In this document: piece after piece, positions 1 through 11,719 of the stretch | How positions within the stretch are numbered: the stretch's first letter is position 1 | How the letters are laid out: each line of letters starts with the position of its first letter | Notes under the pieces: generated by a model | Database searches by the model: none | What the model was told of the DNA's origin: nothing | Seen by the model: only the letters and a program-made list of their open reading frames with translations | Program-made: the position numbers and the translations under genes | NCBI GenBank assembly: GCA_963931865.1 | Contig: OZ007515.1 | Span: forward strand, 8,075,685-8,139,684 | Reading direction: 5' to 3' | Source: Axinella damicornis | Taxonomy: Eukaryota; Porifera; Demospongiae; Axinellida; Axinellidae | DNA: 64,000 nucleotides

Positions 1-1110
1 GGGAGCTCAAGGGCATGGAGGGAAGGATCGATGTGGATCCCTGGACACAGCCTCGCTTTTGCAAAGCCATTTGCCCTGAAAGACAAGGTAGAAGCAGAGT
101 TGGAACGGTTAGAGAGAGAAGGAATCATTGAGCCCGTACAGTCAGCCGAATGGGCTGCACCCATTGTACCAGTCGTCAAGGGCAACGGTTCTGTTCGAAT
201 ATGTGGCGATTACCGTATGACGGTTAACCAAGCCTCTCGACTCGACTCATACCCGCTACCGAACGTGGATGAACTCTTCGCTACGCTTGCTGGGGGAAAA
301 GTCTTTTCAAAACTAGACCTCCAACATGCCTACCTCCGACTCCCTCTGGGGAAGAATTCCAAACAGTACACAACCATAAACACTCATCGAGGTCTTTTCC
401 AATACAACAGACTGCCAATTGGAGTGTCGTCAGCTCCCGGGATTTTTCAACGAGCAATCGATGGGCTGGTCAAAGGCATCCCCCACGTTGCTGCGTACAT
501 GGACGACATCCTGATCACAGGAGAGACTCAGCAGGAGCATTTGCAGAATCTGGTGGCAGTGCTGGAGAGACTGAAGACAGCAGGTGCCAAGCTGAAGAAG
601 CCTAATTAGTACTTGTTCATGTCTCGGGAGGTGGAGTACTTAATTGGTCACAAGGTCAACTCAGACGGCATTCATCCCACAGCTGATAAGATCAAAGCCA
701 TTCAGGATGCCCCCAAAGTAACTGAGAGCTCAAATCCTTCCTTGGGCTTCTCAGTTACTACAGCAAGTTTTTCCCAACATGTCAACAACCTTAGCCCCAT
801 TATATGTGCTGCTCCAAAAGAACAAGAGGTGGAGATGGGGAAAGGAACAACAAGAAGCTTTTGAACAGGCTAAGTCAGTCCTACAGTCAGACACCCTCCT
901 GGTGCACTATGACCCAAAGAAGCAGTTAACACTTGTGATGCATCGCCATATGGGTTGGGTGCAGTGATCTCCCACAAGATGGAAGATGGCTCTGAGAAGC
1001 CAATTGCATTCACTTCCAGAACACTAGCCCCAGCCGAAAGGAACTATTCTCAGCTACAGAAGGAGGCGCTGGCGATCGTGTTTGCCGTAAAGAAGTTCAC
1101 ACTTACCTTC
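1..1110 (+). pseudogene. Ty3/gypsy reverse transcriptase-RNase H remnant (copy A)
   Basis: A decayed pol fragment cut by the left window edge. Positions 31-606 read as a reverse transcriptase palm: the EWAAPIVPVVK segment, the VRICGDYRMTVNQ motif, the catalytic LDLQHAY block and an intact YMDD box at 496-507. An in-frame TAG at 607-609 ends the frame. The reading resumes directly after it, shifts frame near 725-735 (an extra 4 bases compared with the copy at 23.2 kb), and continues into an RNase H-like part (YDPKKQLTL near 908-934). That part shifts frame again near 950 and stops at about 1106, where a satellite begins. No LTR, integrase or intact gag is seen here. The family resembles K02A2.6-like gypsy elements of invertebrates. 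It cannot make a working polyprotein. Copy A' at 21.8-23.7 kb shares the same TAG and the same junction to satellite. Confidence 0.9.
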
Positions 1111-3135
1111 TCATTACTATAGCTAGTGTCCAAAGATGTTCTGATGCCATTGCCTCTGATTGTGCGCTCTCTGGATCGATACGGAATGGAGGAGATCAGC
1201 GTGGAGATTAGATTTAGGTGAGTACACATGCAAATCTATTTTGCTTCTCGTTACTGTAGCTGGTGTCTAACGATGTGCTGATGCGTCTGGTTGCGCGCTC
1301 TCTGGATTGAGGCGGATGGGTAGTGATCAGCGTTCCTAGTAAATTTGGGTGAGTACACATGCAAATCTATTTTGCTTCTCGTTACTGTAGCTAGTGTCTA
1401 ACGATGTGCTGATGGCTCTGGCTTTGCGCTCTCTGGATCGTTACAGAATGGAGGAGATCAGCGTGGAGATTAGATTTAGGTGAGTACACATGTAAATCTT
1501 TTTTGCTTCTCGTTACTGTAGCTAGTGTCTGAAGATGTTCTGATGCCATTGCCACTGGTTGTGCGCTCTCTGGATCAATACGGAATGAGGAGATCACCGT
1601 GGAGATTAGATTTAGATGAGTACACATGTAAATCTTTTTTGCTTCTCGTTACTGTAGCTAGTGTCTGAAGATGTTCTGATGCCATTGCCTCTGGTTGTGC
1701 GCTGTCTGGATTGAGACGGAATGGAGATCAGTGTGAGAATAGGTTTAGGTTAGTACACATGCGAATCTATTTTGGTTCTCGTCACTGTAGCTAGGGTCTA
1801 AAGATGTGGTGATGCCATTGCCTCTGGTTGTGCACTCTGGATCGATACAGAATGGAGGAGATCAGCGTGGAGATTATAGATTTAGGTGAGGTACACATGT
1901 AAATTTTTTTTGCTTCTCATTACTGTAGCTAGTGTCTGAAGATGTTCTGATGCCATTGCCTCTGGTTGTGCGCTCTCTGGATCGAGACGGAATGGTGGAG
2001 ATCAGCGTGGAGATTAGATTTAGGTGAGTACACGTGCAAATCTATTTTGCTTCTCATTACTGTAGCTAGTCTCTAAAGATGTTCTGATGCCATTGCCTCT
2101 GGTTGTGCGCTCTCTGGATCGAGAAGGAATGGAGGAGATCAGCATGGAGATTAGATTTAGGTGAGTACACGTGCAAATCTATTTTGCTTCTCGTCACTGT
2201 AGCTAGAGCCTGACGATGTGCTGATGCGTCTGGTTGCGCTCTCTGGATTGAGGTGGATGGGTAGTGATCATCGTTCCTAGTAAGTTTAGGTGAGTACATA
2301 TGCAAATCTATTTTGCTTCTCGTTACCGTAGTTACTGTCTAAAGATGTGCTGGTGCCATTGCTTCTGGTTGTGTGCTCTCTGAATCTAGACGGAATGATG
2401 GAGACCAGCGTGGAGATTAGATTTAGGTGAGTACACGTGCAAATCTATTTTGCTTCTCGTCACTGTAGCTAGTGTCTAACGATGTGCTGATTCATCTGGT
2501 ACGCTGTCTGGATCGATACAGAATGGAGGTGATCAGCGTGGAGAGATTAGATTTAGGTGTGCACAAATGTAAATCTTTTTTGCTTCTCGTTACTGTAGCT
2601 AGTGTCTAAAGATGTTCTGATGCGTCTAGTTGCGCGCTCTCTGGATCGAGACGGAATGGTGGAGATCAGTGTGAGATTACAAATTTAGGTTTAGGTGAGT
2701 ACACGTGCAAATCTATTTTGCTTCTCGTTACTGTAGCTATATAGTGTGTAACGATGTGCTGATGCGTCTGGTTGCACGCTCTCTGGATTGAGGCAAATCG
2801 GTAGTGATCAGCGTTCCTAGTAAATTTAGGTGAGTACACATGCAAATCTATGTTGCTTCTCATTACTGTAGCTAGTGTCTAAAGATGTGCTGATGCCTTG
2901 CTTCAGATTTTGCGCTCTCTTGATCGAGACGGAATGGTGGAGATCAGTGTGGATAATTAGATTTGGCTAGGTGAGTGCGCATGCATTTGCTTTTCGTTGC
3001 TCTAGCTAGTGTCTAATGATGTTCTGATGCCTTTGCTTCCTGTTGTGTACTCTGGACCGAGATGGATTGGTGGAGATCAGCATGAAGATTAAATTTAGGT
3101 GAGTGCACATGCAAATCTGTTTTCATTCTTTTAGG
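1111..3135 (+). repeat. ~130-bp tandem satellite, about 15 monomers
   Basis: Monomers of about 130-136 bp recur across the interval, each carrying GTGAGTACACATGCAAATCT, then TTTGCTTCTCGTTACTGTAG, then a more variable stretch ending GGAGATTAGATTTAG. Two monomer types alternate: one has ATGGAGGAGATCAGCGTGG, the other GGATGGGTAGTGATCAGCG. The array starts exactly where the gypsy fragment ends. Open frames in it, mostly on the minus strand, are a by-product of the repeat. The same satellite occurs at 24.0-25.5 kb (same orientation) and 39.9-41.2 kb (inverted). Confidence 0.9.
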
Positions 3136-4382
3136 TATGTTCTACATCATACACAACAGTAGACATTCAAACATTGTACTGTTCGCAGTGTGTATCTTCC
3201 ATGCACTTTACAGCCTAGCTGACCTTAAGGGTGTGCAGTTGCGTGCCTGCCTGCCAAGTGTGCATTTAGCTACCTACCATGTGTGCAGTTGCCTAGCAAC
3301 TAGCTGGTATATTCCGTAGCCTAGAGAACATCTGCTAGGAGAATGCGTCACATTATGGGACGAGTGTGAGCGACTGCAATGCAGTGTAATGCAGAACATG
3401 GAGACTTTGCATGCACATGACTTAGGCTGAAGCAGTCTAGCAGGCACATCGCATGGACATGACTCTCATCAGAATGTGACTGAGCATATATGCTACATAA
3501 CTGAATATGCATGCTGCCCACTGGTTCATCAGCTGCATGTGCTCTGTCCGGCAGGCGTGTCATTCATACTTCCTCAGATCAAGCTTCTCATAGTTCGAAA
3601 CTACCAGCATTGGCTCTCCATCTGGAAGGGACTGCAGTAGAACAGCAATGATATTTTATAATCTGCTGAAGGGAAATCATAATAATTATGCCCGGTAGCT
3701 ACAGGTGAAGAGAACACTTGCAGCGCACATCTTGCATTACCATTATTGGTTGTGCTCTTCAACTTTCTAGCTCACATGGCTCCCGGTGAACAGCTCTCAA
3801 CTTGCAACTAACAAACACTTTGAATATCTTCTTCCACTGGAAGTCACCGAGGCGCAGCTCCGAAAGCAGGAGTTTGAGGCCATGAGAGCTGTGGCCTGAC
3901 ATTGATGCCATGCTGTCTCTCGGCCTAGGACCTCTCTGAATGCCATGCAGTGACGCCCTCCTGCACGAGCTGCACAAGAGACACTCACCATTTCCAACAA
4001 ATGGAGAGGTGGGCTGTAGCCAATCTCATTCCCAGTCCACATTCCTAGTGTTCTCTATACATGCAGGTTGAAATCCAGTCTTGGTGGAGGCAGCGATTTT
4101 CACAGAGGTAAAGAAATTAAGGTAGTCATGTGTCAGGGTGATGTTTGGTTGTCAAGGTGATCAGATGAACACTGTATATATCATTAATTTTGCATGTACA
4201 CATCCTAACTCGGATGCATGTTCCCCACATGCACCCCTCTCTTAACTCGTCCTCACCCGCCGAGTAGTACAAGACCCATATTGTGTGACGGATGAATGCT
4301 GGGGTTGTGGTATGTTTTGTTGTTCGTAAAAAGTAACTCGATCCTCCAATGTTTGACATTCGTGAGACTGTTGCTAAGCAAC
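3136..4382. other. duplicated non-coding DNA, copy A
   Basis: No supportable gene. 3160-3780 is nearly identical to 26150-26760. The stretch at about 3791-3893 is inverted relative to 26766-26850. 3900-4020 matches 28755-28880. Short open frames are not conserved between the copies. Confidence 0.7.
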
Positions 4383-4640
4383 AACAAGGGGAGAGAGAGT
4401 GGAGAGGGGAGGAAGGAGCAGAGTATCTTGACAATAAGGAGAGATCGAGTGGAGGGGGAGGGAGGAGCAGAATATCTTGACAAGGGGAGAGAGGTCGAGT
4501 GGAAGGGCAGGGAGGAGGAAGGAGCAGAGTATCTTGACAAAAAGGGGAGGATCGAGTGGAGGGGGAGGAAGCAGCAGAATATCTTGACAACGAGGGAGAG
4601 ATATCGAGTTGGGAGGGAGGAGCAGAGTATCTTGAGACGG
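4383..4640. repeat. purine-rich tandem repeat, about 5 units
   Basis: Units of about 50-60 bases, each made of a G/A-rich run followed by GCAGARTATCTTGACAA, repeat about five times with almost no pyrimidine in the G/A blocks. The open frames on both strands here are low-complexity products of the repeat. The duplicated block A' lacks this array at the matching place. Confidence 0.85.
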
Positions 4641-5943
4641 CTCATAATTATTATAGTTCCTGCATCATGTTGTACACTTCTTCCCAGCCCAACCATTCCC
4701 TGTTCTAGGCTACTGTCGTAAGGTTCCCCCAGAAGAAAGTGGACATCCGCCAGATTGACTTGCGTACAGTCAGGAGACCTGGGCTTGTTGAGTAGTGAGG
4801 CTTCTCAATTTGAAGGCAGTATGTACACTCCGGCTGGGAAAAGCGTGAGGGGAACTGGCAGCTGAAGAACTGACTCGATGCGTGGCTACCTCTTCCGAGC
4901 TGAGGATTTGCAGCTGGCAAGGCGTGAAATATTCAGGTAGGTGGTGTCAGGAATTGTGGCTCTCTCTGACCATGTACAGATATAGTCACCGTATCACTCT
5001 TGTCATCTCGTGAGAGAGCATTACATCATAGTGATGTCATCACTTTGGCTGGCAGTTCTCCATTGAATTGCCATAGCACACTGCTTGAGAGCAGGGGATC
5101 ATTCGTTTGAAGAGCAGGCCGGGTTCAACTATGTCATGGGCCCATACATACAGTATTCACCACTACGTAACATGACATTGTATATAAAAGATCATCTGTT
5201 GTTAGTTGGCCTGGATTTATTTCACCCTTGTTTCTTGTTAGTTGGCCTGGATTAATTTCACCCTTGTTTCTGCCCCCTTAGCAGACCCTGGCTCTATACA
5301 GCTTGAGGGTTCATTCCAGCATACCTCAGAATATTTGAAGACTGGTGTTCATGTATATAAGAAAGAGAGGAGTGGCACTTCAACACAGACTAGTTCATCA
5401 TTTTATTCTGGGGATTGACTATTGCAAGGATGACAATGAGTAATCTCCACTAATAGTCTTAGTATCAGGAACCACTATTAACACAGGTGGCTTTCTGCCG
5501 AGAGAGTTGTACGTTCCGCCTATCCAGCAAACGACTAAATGTGTCACTACCATTTTGTGGTTTTTAAATCAACCTGCAAGTATTGATTGGACAACCTATG
5601 CACACCGAAATGTTTAATGAGTGAACAAACGACTGAGAGTTCAGACGATTCTCACACGAGCACCCTGAAACAGAAAGCACTCCTCACTGCTTTCGGCATG
5701 GATGACCAAGGCGAACAACCGTGAAGGCGCTGGGCTTCGGCTTCGCTTGGGGGCGGGGCTGAAGTCTGCAATATCACGTGATGTGGTAAACAATATTTCT
5801 GCAAACTAACAGCGTAAGTACGTCGTCTCAAACGTAAATTAAACTAAAACTTCTGTAAACCGAGTGTACCGAGACTAGTGTGAGCCGAGGACAAACACAC
5901 ATGCTATCTCCATAACCAAGACCAGACCAGTTGTCCAGGAGGA
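4641..5943. other. duplicated non-coding DNA upstream of Kelch pseudogene
   Basis: Nearly colinear with 28880-30250. I see no coding region. It includes a CRE-like palindrome TGATGTCATCA near 5032 and a 36-bp direct repeat listed separately. It may hold the old promoter of the Kelch gene, but nothing in it decides that. Confidence 0.6.
5199..5270 (+). repeat. 36-bp direct repeat, two copies
   Basis: GTTAGTTGGCCTGGATTWAT followed by TTCACCCTTGTTTC occurs twice in a row. Block A' carries three copies at about 29467-29576, so the unit number changed after the duplication. Confidence 0.9.
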
Positions 5944-6972
5944 TTGGGGAAAGTTTCCCATGTGATCGGTGAGCCCAGACCAAGTCTAGCTAACCACCTC
6001 CAACTCTGGGAGAAAGATGATATGGTAGCTGTCAAAGAAGGAGAGGTCCAACAACTTCGACGTCAACAGACCCAAGACAATTGGGAGTTCAGGCTCCAAC
6101 TTGCTCAGAAAGAGGACTCGATTGAGGCAAGGGAGAGGCAACTCCAGGAGCTAAACCAGCTGCCCGAAGCACTCAAGCTCAACAATGAAAGGAGCTAGAA
6201 TTCAACTGAGATGGAGGGAGAGGGGGAGTGCACCATGTCTGATGCACGGAAGAGGAGCTGGAGTGGTTGGAAGCATGGTGTATTTCAGCCACAATTGGAA
6301 AAAGTTCCCACCCATGCCAACCAAATGCTACTGGACTGCTCCAATTTGCAGTGGACGTTCCCTGGTCGTAGCAGGAGGAAAAACTTCAATCTCAGGTGAA
6401 ACTCACATGCTGCTGGCCACTGTGGAGGTGATGGACACTGAGACGGTGCAGTGGTCCTGTAGCAAGTAGCCTTCCCCATCCGATTGCTGACACATCAGCC
6501 ACAGTGTGTGGAGACTGCGTGTACATGCTAGGGGGCTTTGATGAAGGTGGCAAGACAAAATCAGTGCTTACCTGCTCACTGCCTGACCACCTATGCTCCC
6601 GCCAACCATCACCAGAGGGACAACTACAGAACACCTTAGCTAATCAGCCCACTGTGTGGCGGATGGTTGCAGACCTACCAGTGCATGTATAACTCTACCT
6701 GTGTCACCCTCCACAGACAACCGTTGGCGGTCGGAGGGTTGGGAGGAGATGAAAAGCCAACTAATGTTGTTTACAAGTACAACCAAGAGTCGAACTCCTG
6801 GGATATCTTCAGTCGCATGGCAACATCCCGATACTGGTCCATAGTGGCTGTATATGTACTCCCCTGTGATGATCTGATTGGTGTTGGGAGTAACATCGAT
6901 ACAGACCCCTATAATTACTGTAACACTAATGTCGTGGAAATTGCAAGTGTTTTTTCTACTTATTGGGTGTAA
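5944..6972 (+). pseudogene. Kelch-repeat protein pseudogene (copy A)
   Basis: The 5' part (5944-6198) encodes a Gln/Glu-rich heptad-like coiled coil. Downstream, pieces of Kelch blades lie in different frames: CSGRSLVVAGG plus TVEVMDTETVQWS (about 6349-6456), then LPHPIADTSATVCGDCVYML-GGFDEGG (about 6475-6550), then RQPLAVGG with YNQESNSWD (about 6713-6805). The G-G pair, the spaced aromatic and the W of each blade are visible, as expected for a beta-propeller substrate-binding or scaffold protein. Frameshifts lie near 6462 and near 6685-6700. The blade containing VVNGLLTTIGG, present in copy A' at 30.55 kb, is deleted here. Short introns cannot explain the shifts, because the protein sense continues across them without splice sites. 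I call it dead. Confidence 0.8.
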
Positions 6973-7982
6973 TGGCCAACACTGCATGATAGCTGACAGT
7001 GAGTACATGTAGTACTGAGTACTCAAATTAATGATTCAGTGACTCTCCACAGAAATCGTGTTGTTTTATAACGGGTGATTGCATTCTGTTTACTGATGTA
7101 ATAGTTGGTATATACCTTATTATGCTTTGAAGATACTATTCCCATGTTCTTAACATTATATTTTATTATGACATTGTGCATGTGTACAGATATACAGGCT
7201 AGCTCTTCTTGAGCCTCGTTATGTATTATAATTGCATAGTAGTGCTGCTATAGTATAATAAATAATATTATTATACTACTACTACTACAAACAAAGGGCA
7301 TACTAGTCTTATTAATATTAATATGCCCCTGCAGCCCTCCAAGGGGAGTAGGGGTAAAGAGAACACTTCTCGAATCTGGGACTTTGGTCTACAGTGAAAT
7401 GCTTTAACCACTCATCCAATTCCTATATAATTATAATACGTCACACGCATGTTTTGCATTACTCGCAAGTGAACAGCTACGTAGCTACACCTATTCAAAA
7501 CTCTCAAGGTTGTACCCTGTACTATATGAGATCATACCAACCCTAACCATATAGCCTCATTCCCAGGCCGTTCCCACCCCAGTATTTCATCGCTTCCACC
7601 AGCACATGCACGCATTACTCTGACACAATAATACTGCTATTTTCTGTGAATAATTATGATGAAATTCACCCCCCTTGGGCTTTCTTGGTTAACTGTGGAG
7701 TGGCATCAGTCCAAAGCTGGCGCCATTTTGGCTCCATGCACACTGTCATGAGTTGAGCAGCTAGTTCTCCTTGTTTGCATCCTCCACCAAAATGCATTTT
7801 AGCAAGGAGTATATTTGAAACTAAAACTACATTAGTCTGTTAACTATAACCTAAACTTTACTACAATTATTGTTATTGCTAAAACTCAAACTAATTATCA
7901 CCTGGAAAGAATAGAATTACCTAAAACCCAACTAAACGTTTTTCTTGCAACGGCTAGCATTCTTTGACTACTAAACTAGTAA
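6973..7982. other. AT-rich intergenic region
   Basis: No gene found. It contains AT-rich simple sequence (7255-7330), one half of a TAGCCTCATTCCCAGGCC inverted-repeat element near 7550, and a tRNA-like remnant (listed separately). Confidence 0.6.
7360..7425 (-). repeat. tRNA-derived SINE-like remnant
   Basis: Read on the minus strand, an A-box-like GAGTGGTTAAAGC is followed about 30 bases later by a degenerate B box AGATTCGAG. The order and spacing fit a tRNA-derived RNA polymerase III promoter. No acceptor stem can be drawn, so it is a decayed SINE head rather than a functional tRNA gene. Confidence 0.35.
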
Positions 7983-9024
7983 CTAAAACAACACTAGAAC
8001 TAAATGACATATTACGTGTGGATACATAGCCCAGGATTTGAGTGCTTCTTCATGTGTCGGCGGTGGAATGTTCTGCATATCCTGCAAAAGGACCTTAGAC
8101 GTGGCTTTCTCGCCTACTTCTATGTCTGGCTCAGGCAGAGATGGTGACGATGGATACATCTGAGGAGCAACGACAGGAAATCCACCTTGAGCAACAGTAG
8201 GTGGTAGAGGAAATGGGGATTGGTTGACAGCATAGAATGAATGAGCGGGACCAGCCAAGGGAATGGATCCCGAGTTGCCTGGTGCATTGCCAATGGTGAC
8301 TGGAATATCAAACGATAAGCCACTGACAGCTTTGCCATTGTAGCCACCTTTGATTGTCACCCTCACATGAAATAGCGTATAATGATGATAGCATTTAGGG
8401 TGGGAGGTGTTGACTGATGGATGATGAGTGCATCTTGCGGACTCCAGGTGAGATTTGCTTGTGGTGTTATTAGGTCACTCCATGCTGAGGGACGAACAAC
8501 CCTGTGATCGTTGTACTTAATGCGCCGATCTTTGACAATGAAATCAATTCGTTCTTCTATCACGGCTGCTATTCGAACCTCTTGGTTGCTACCATTCACC
8601 AGGTTGACTTGCAATGGAACTATCTCTCCGATGCAATACCCCGATTTCGGTATTGTTACTGTCATTGCAATAGAGCCAGACATACTGGAGAAGCAACGAC
8701 CAGTTTTCTGCCTTTCTATTCGCACTGGTTGGCGGAGTATATATAGAACTGTTGACGTCAGTGATCTCAGTTGTAGCAATGCTAGCTTCTGTGATGTTCT
8801 GAGATCTACTGAACAAGTTACCAAGCATCCCGGTATCAATCTTGGCTTGAATATAATATCGAATCCATCCGAATTGCTCCTCAAAGGAAGAGAATGTACG
8901 ATCCCTGGGCAGAACAAACTGAAATGGAAAACTGTATAAACTTGGGTGTAGCTTGTTAGTTGGCGAATCTTGCTTTCTCCACAGAATCCTTTCCAGTGAC
9001 ACGTACGTTTCTTTCTTGTAGCTA
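7983..9024 (-). pseudogene. alpha-arrestin (ARRDC-like) gene, truncated and frameshifted
   Basis: Read right to left. 9020-8700 encodes an arrestin N-domain segment (ETYVSLERILW, LHPSLYSFPFQFVLP, FGWIRYYIQAKID). 8690-8370 encodes the C-domain start (GYCIGEIVPLQVNLVNGS) through TPPTL and IIIIRYF. 8366-7983 encodes RVTIKGG, FDIPVTIGN and a Pro-rich tail. Sense passes through two frame changes: near 8700-8712 inside a GAAAAC run, and at 8364-8370 between RYF and RVTI. The tail has PPPTHEEA where ARRDC proteins usually have a PPxY motif for Nedd4 ligases; the Tyr is His. The N-terminal start of the fold is missing because the gene abuts the edge of the 42-kb-apart segmental duplication at 9024. 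Alternatives are two sequencing errors in a living gene, but the lost first exon favours a pseudogene. Confidence 0.75.
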
Positions 9025-10324
9025 ATTTCATTAGCTACATACAATTGAGTTTCTCACATTCTGAGACCAGTACTCTCTATTGAAAATTCCCAAACACATT
9101 CATCCTCCTTGGGTGTTCTTAATGTTGAGACTGGCAGGTATCGTTGAGCACTAGTCACAAGTAGATGCATCAAGCTACTGGAGTTCCCTGCAGACGTGCC
9201 TAGTTCAAATTGTATTATCTCAACGGATTAACATTACAGAATAGAAGTTTTCTAACTATCATCAAACAAATTGCTGCATGATAGAATGTCGAAACCATCT
9301 CTAGCTAAATATTCTTACATCAGAGGTGAGCTATAAATTCTATATAAATTCTACACAAATCTTTGAGACACCTGCTCTGATATCTACTGAACATGGCGGT
9401 AGCAACCAATGGTTGATACCTAGAATCAAGTCATGCACTTTTACTTCAGGAAATGTTTTTCATTCTCTACAAACCACTAGCAAAACTATCATGGACATGG
9501 TGACAGATGCTCCAGACTGTTTTGAAACCAACTTACAGGTGGGACAAGAAAATGAAAGCTGAAAGTCATGCAGACTGTTTTGAACATGTAGCTATACAAT
9601 GACGTGCTGTTTTTGTTTTTTCAGCACTGTGCTGTAGTTGTTGATGCTTGCATTTTTACTTAAAGGATTTAGGTTGAATCTGCATGGTGCATGATGATGG
9701 TATTTCAGTACCAACATTCATGATGTTGCCCATATTATGTGATCTACACAGATAAGTGAAAGCTGGAAGTCAGAATGGTACTAGTACCTTACTAGTGAAC
9801 TAGGGGGATGGGGTTTGTTAACTGCATGGGTCTCTTATGTTCCGTGTACCATGTAGCAAAGGACTGTAAATACACCACAGCTGTGGTTTAATATCAACCA
9901 ACAAGGCGAACTGAGTAAATTACAAACAAGGTGGGTCTTGACTGGGAATCGAAATCTCATAATGCATGATTGTGGTTCCGAAATGAATGGTATTTATTCC
10001 AATGGAGTGCACTTCACTGAATTAATGTAAATTACTAGAACTTGCTCAACAGGCCGCATGACATTGTGCTAATAGTGTGGTTACTGAGCCTCAGTGGAGT
10101 GACTGACGATCCATGACTATTGTGTGATTGATCGAGTGCTATGTGGGGCCTGATGAAGGACATGGAAGGTAGCTAGGCTCCGTGGGTGGAGGACTACAAT
10201 ATGGAAAGGAAGGTATGCTGATTCAAGGCTGGGATTGGCCCTCACACTGCTGCTTACCTATATTATAAATGGACCTTGAGCATGCTCTTGAACACTACAT
10301 TCCAGAACATATGAGGTCACCCGC

Positions 10325-10372
10325 CTAGTCTGGCTAGCAAGTTAATCAGCATATCTGGCGAGGCCAGACTAG
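10325..10372. repeat. short inverted repeat (CTAGTCTGGC arms)
   Basis: CTAGTCTGGC at 10325-10334 pairs with GCCAGACTAG at 10363-10372 around a 28-base loop. The same structure is present in block B'. It is probably a remnant of a small inverted-repeat transposon. Confidence 0.6.
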
Positions 10373-11162
10373 CACCCTCCTCACCTCCATACTCATCCAG
10401 AAAAAGGCAACTCGGTCTGCTGTGGCTTTCTGGAAAACAAGAGGGAGAAGTGCTGCGTGCCTTGCCTAGAAGACTAGCGTCTCGAGACAGACAGGATCTA
10501 GGAATAAAGAGCTTTCCTCACTGCTGTTCTATCTCATTAGTCTAGCGGGCCCGGGCCAGCCCCCGAAGTTTCTCCAGCACGGTTGTCGATGATAGACCTT
10601 CAAAGGTGATGAAGACTGATGACTCAGAAGTGAGTAGGATAGAATGGTACAAGCATAATTTGGACTAGGAAGACAAGGAGTCACAAGGGCATTAGATCTG
10701 CGGAAATAAATACTGCACAGGAATGCTGCATTGGGTTCTGTAATGAGGATGTTGTTGGCATGGTTACAGGAGGAGGCCAGAAAGTACTATGAAGAGAATA
10801 GACAAACATGTTTACCATCCTCCATTCCAAAGAGTCACTCCTTCAAATTCTGTCACACTTCATAAAGCAAGGCAGACACTTGTCTACTAGCTGAAGTATA
10901 ATTATAGTATACATGTGAATGGTACTCGCCCAGTTAGCTAGTTATGCATCCATCTGTTAGCTAATGTATCCGTTCATTAACCAGAAATGTAATGCATCAA
11001 CTGCTAGTGTTACCTGGTTAGTTTGCAGTGGAGTTCACTTAGTTTGCAGTGGGAGATGCTAATTGCACTGATACTGCTCCATCTCATGTGGGAGTTCACT
11101 GAAACTAGAGGAACCATTCCATGGGTTATTTTAACACAGTATTTCTTCCAGTGAGCTAGCTA

Positions 11163-11296
11163 TAGCCTCATTCCCAGGCCAACCCCATTTTCTGTTCTTC
11201 AGTTTGCGTTGACAATAATACACAGATGCGGAAGGCTCCTCTGCATCTTTCTGTCGCATAGCTACTGGACAATGTGCAAGCCTGGGAATGAGGCTA
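11163..11296. mobile_element. TAGCCTC-family MITE, 134 bp
   Basis: The ends TAGCCTCATTCCCAGGCC and GCCTGGGAATGAGGCTA form terminal inverted repeats. No coding. A member of the family whose target-site duplication is clearest at 34534-34634. Present also at 52847-52980. Confidence 0.75.
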
Positions 11297-11344
11297 TCTC
11301 TAGAGGTGACCTGTAAGCCATGTTGTTGGTTGAGGTGTATTTCG

Positions 11345-11719
11345 TAACCTTGTTCCCAGGCCCTGTCCAGCTTTTAACACCGGCGCGGGCCGGGGAGAAA
11401 GAAAGAATGAACAAGATGAGCGATTGTTTTCTCGACTCCCGGGCCGCGTAGTCTAAGGAACGATTGCAAGTGCTTTGTAGGCATTATCATTGTATCTGCA
11501 TGCTGGGTTAGTGTTAGCTTCTTTGGCCGTTATCCTGCCAGTACATTTTTGTTTACCCATGCACTGCAAATTTGTGGTTTACCCGGAAACGTGCCACTCC
11601 TCCACACGTTCACCTGACGTCCATTTACGTCTCTGCAAGTTTCACCGGGCTTTCCCCGCGTTAGTACTGCAAGCGACAAACAGTTACACTTATGGTGAGA
11701 AGGCCTGGGAACGAGGCTA
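11345..11719. mobile_element. TAGCCTC-family MITE, ~375 bp
   Basis: Ends TAACCTTGTTCCCAGGCC and GGCCTGGGAACGAGGCTA are imperfect inverted repeats. The interior has a GC-rich stretch (CCCGGGCCGCG) and no recognisable transposase. Present also at 53029-53403. It lies about 190 bp upstream of the membrane-protein start codon, so it may contribute promoter sequence. Confidence 0.7.

Noticed and set aside
1111..3135. Regularly spaced repeats that could suggest a CRISPR array
   Set aside because: The ~130-bp period, continuous divergence along the whole monomer and eukaryotic context fit a satellite; there are no unique spacers or cas genes.
4126..4721. Three overlapping open frames of 140-154 codons on both strands
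   Set aside because: They fall in the purine-rich tandem repeat; the products are low-complexity and the array is missing from the duplicated block.
9326..9562. 78-codon frame conserved in both B blocks (51027-51263)
   Set aside because: Conservation is explained by the recent duplication. The related flank of genes 1 and 2 has large deletions in it, and no motif is recognisable.
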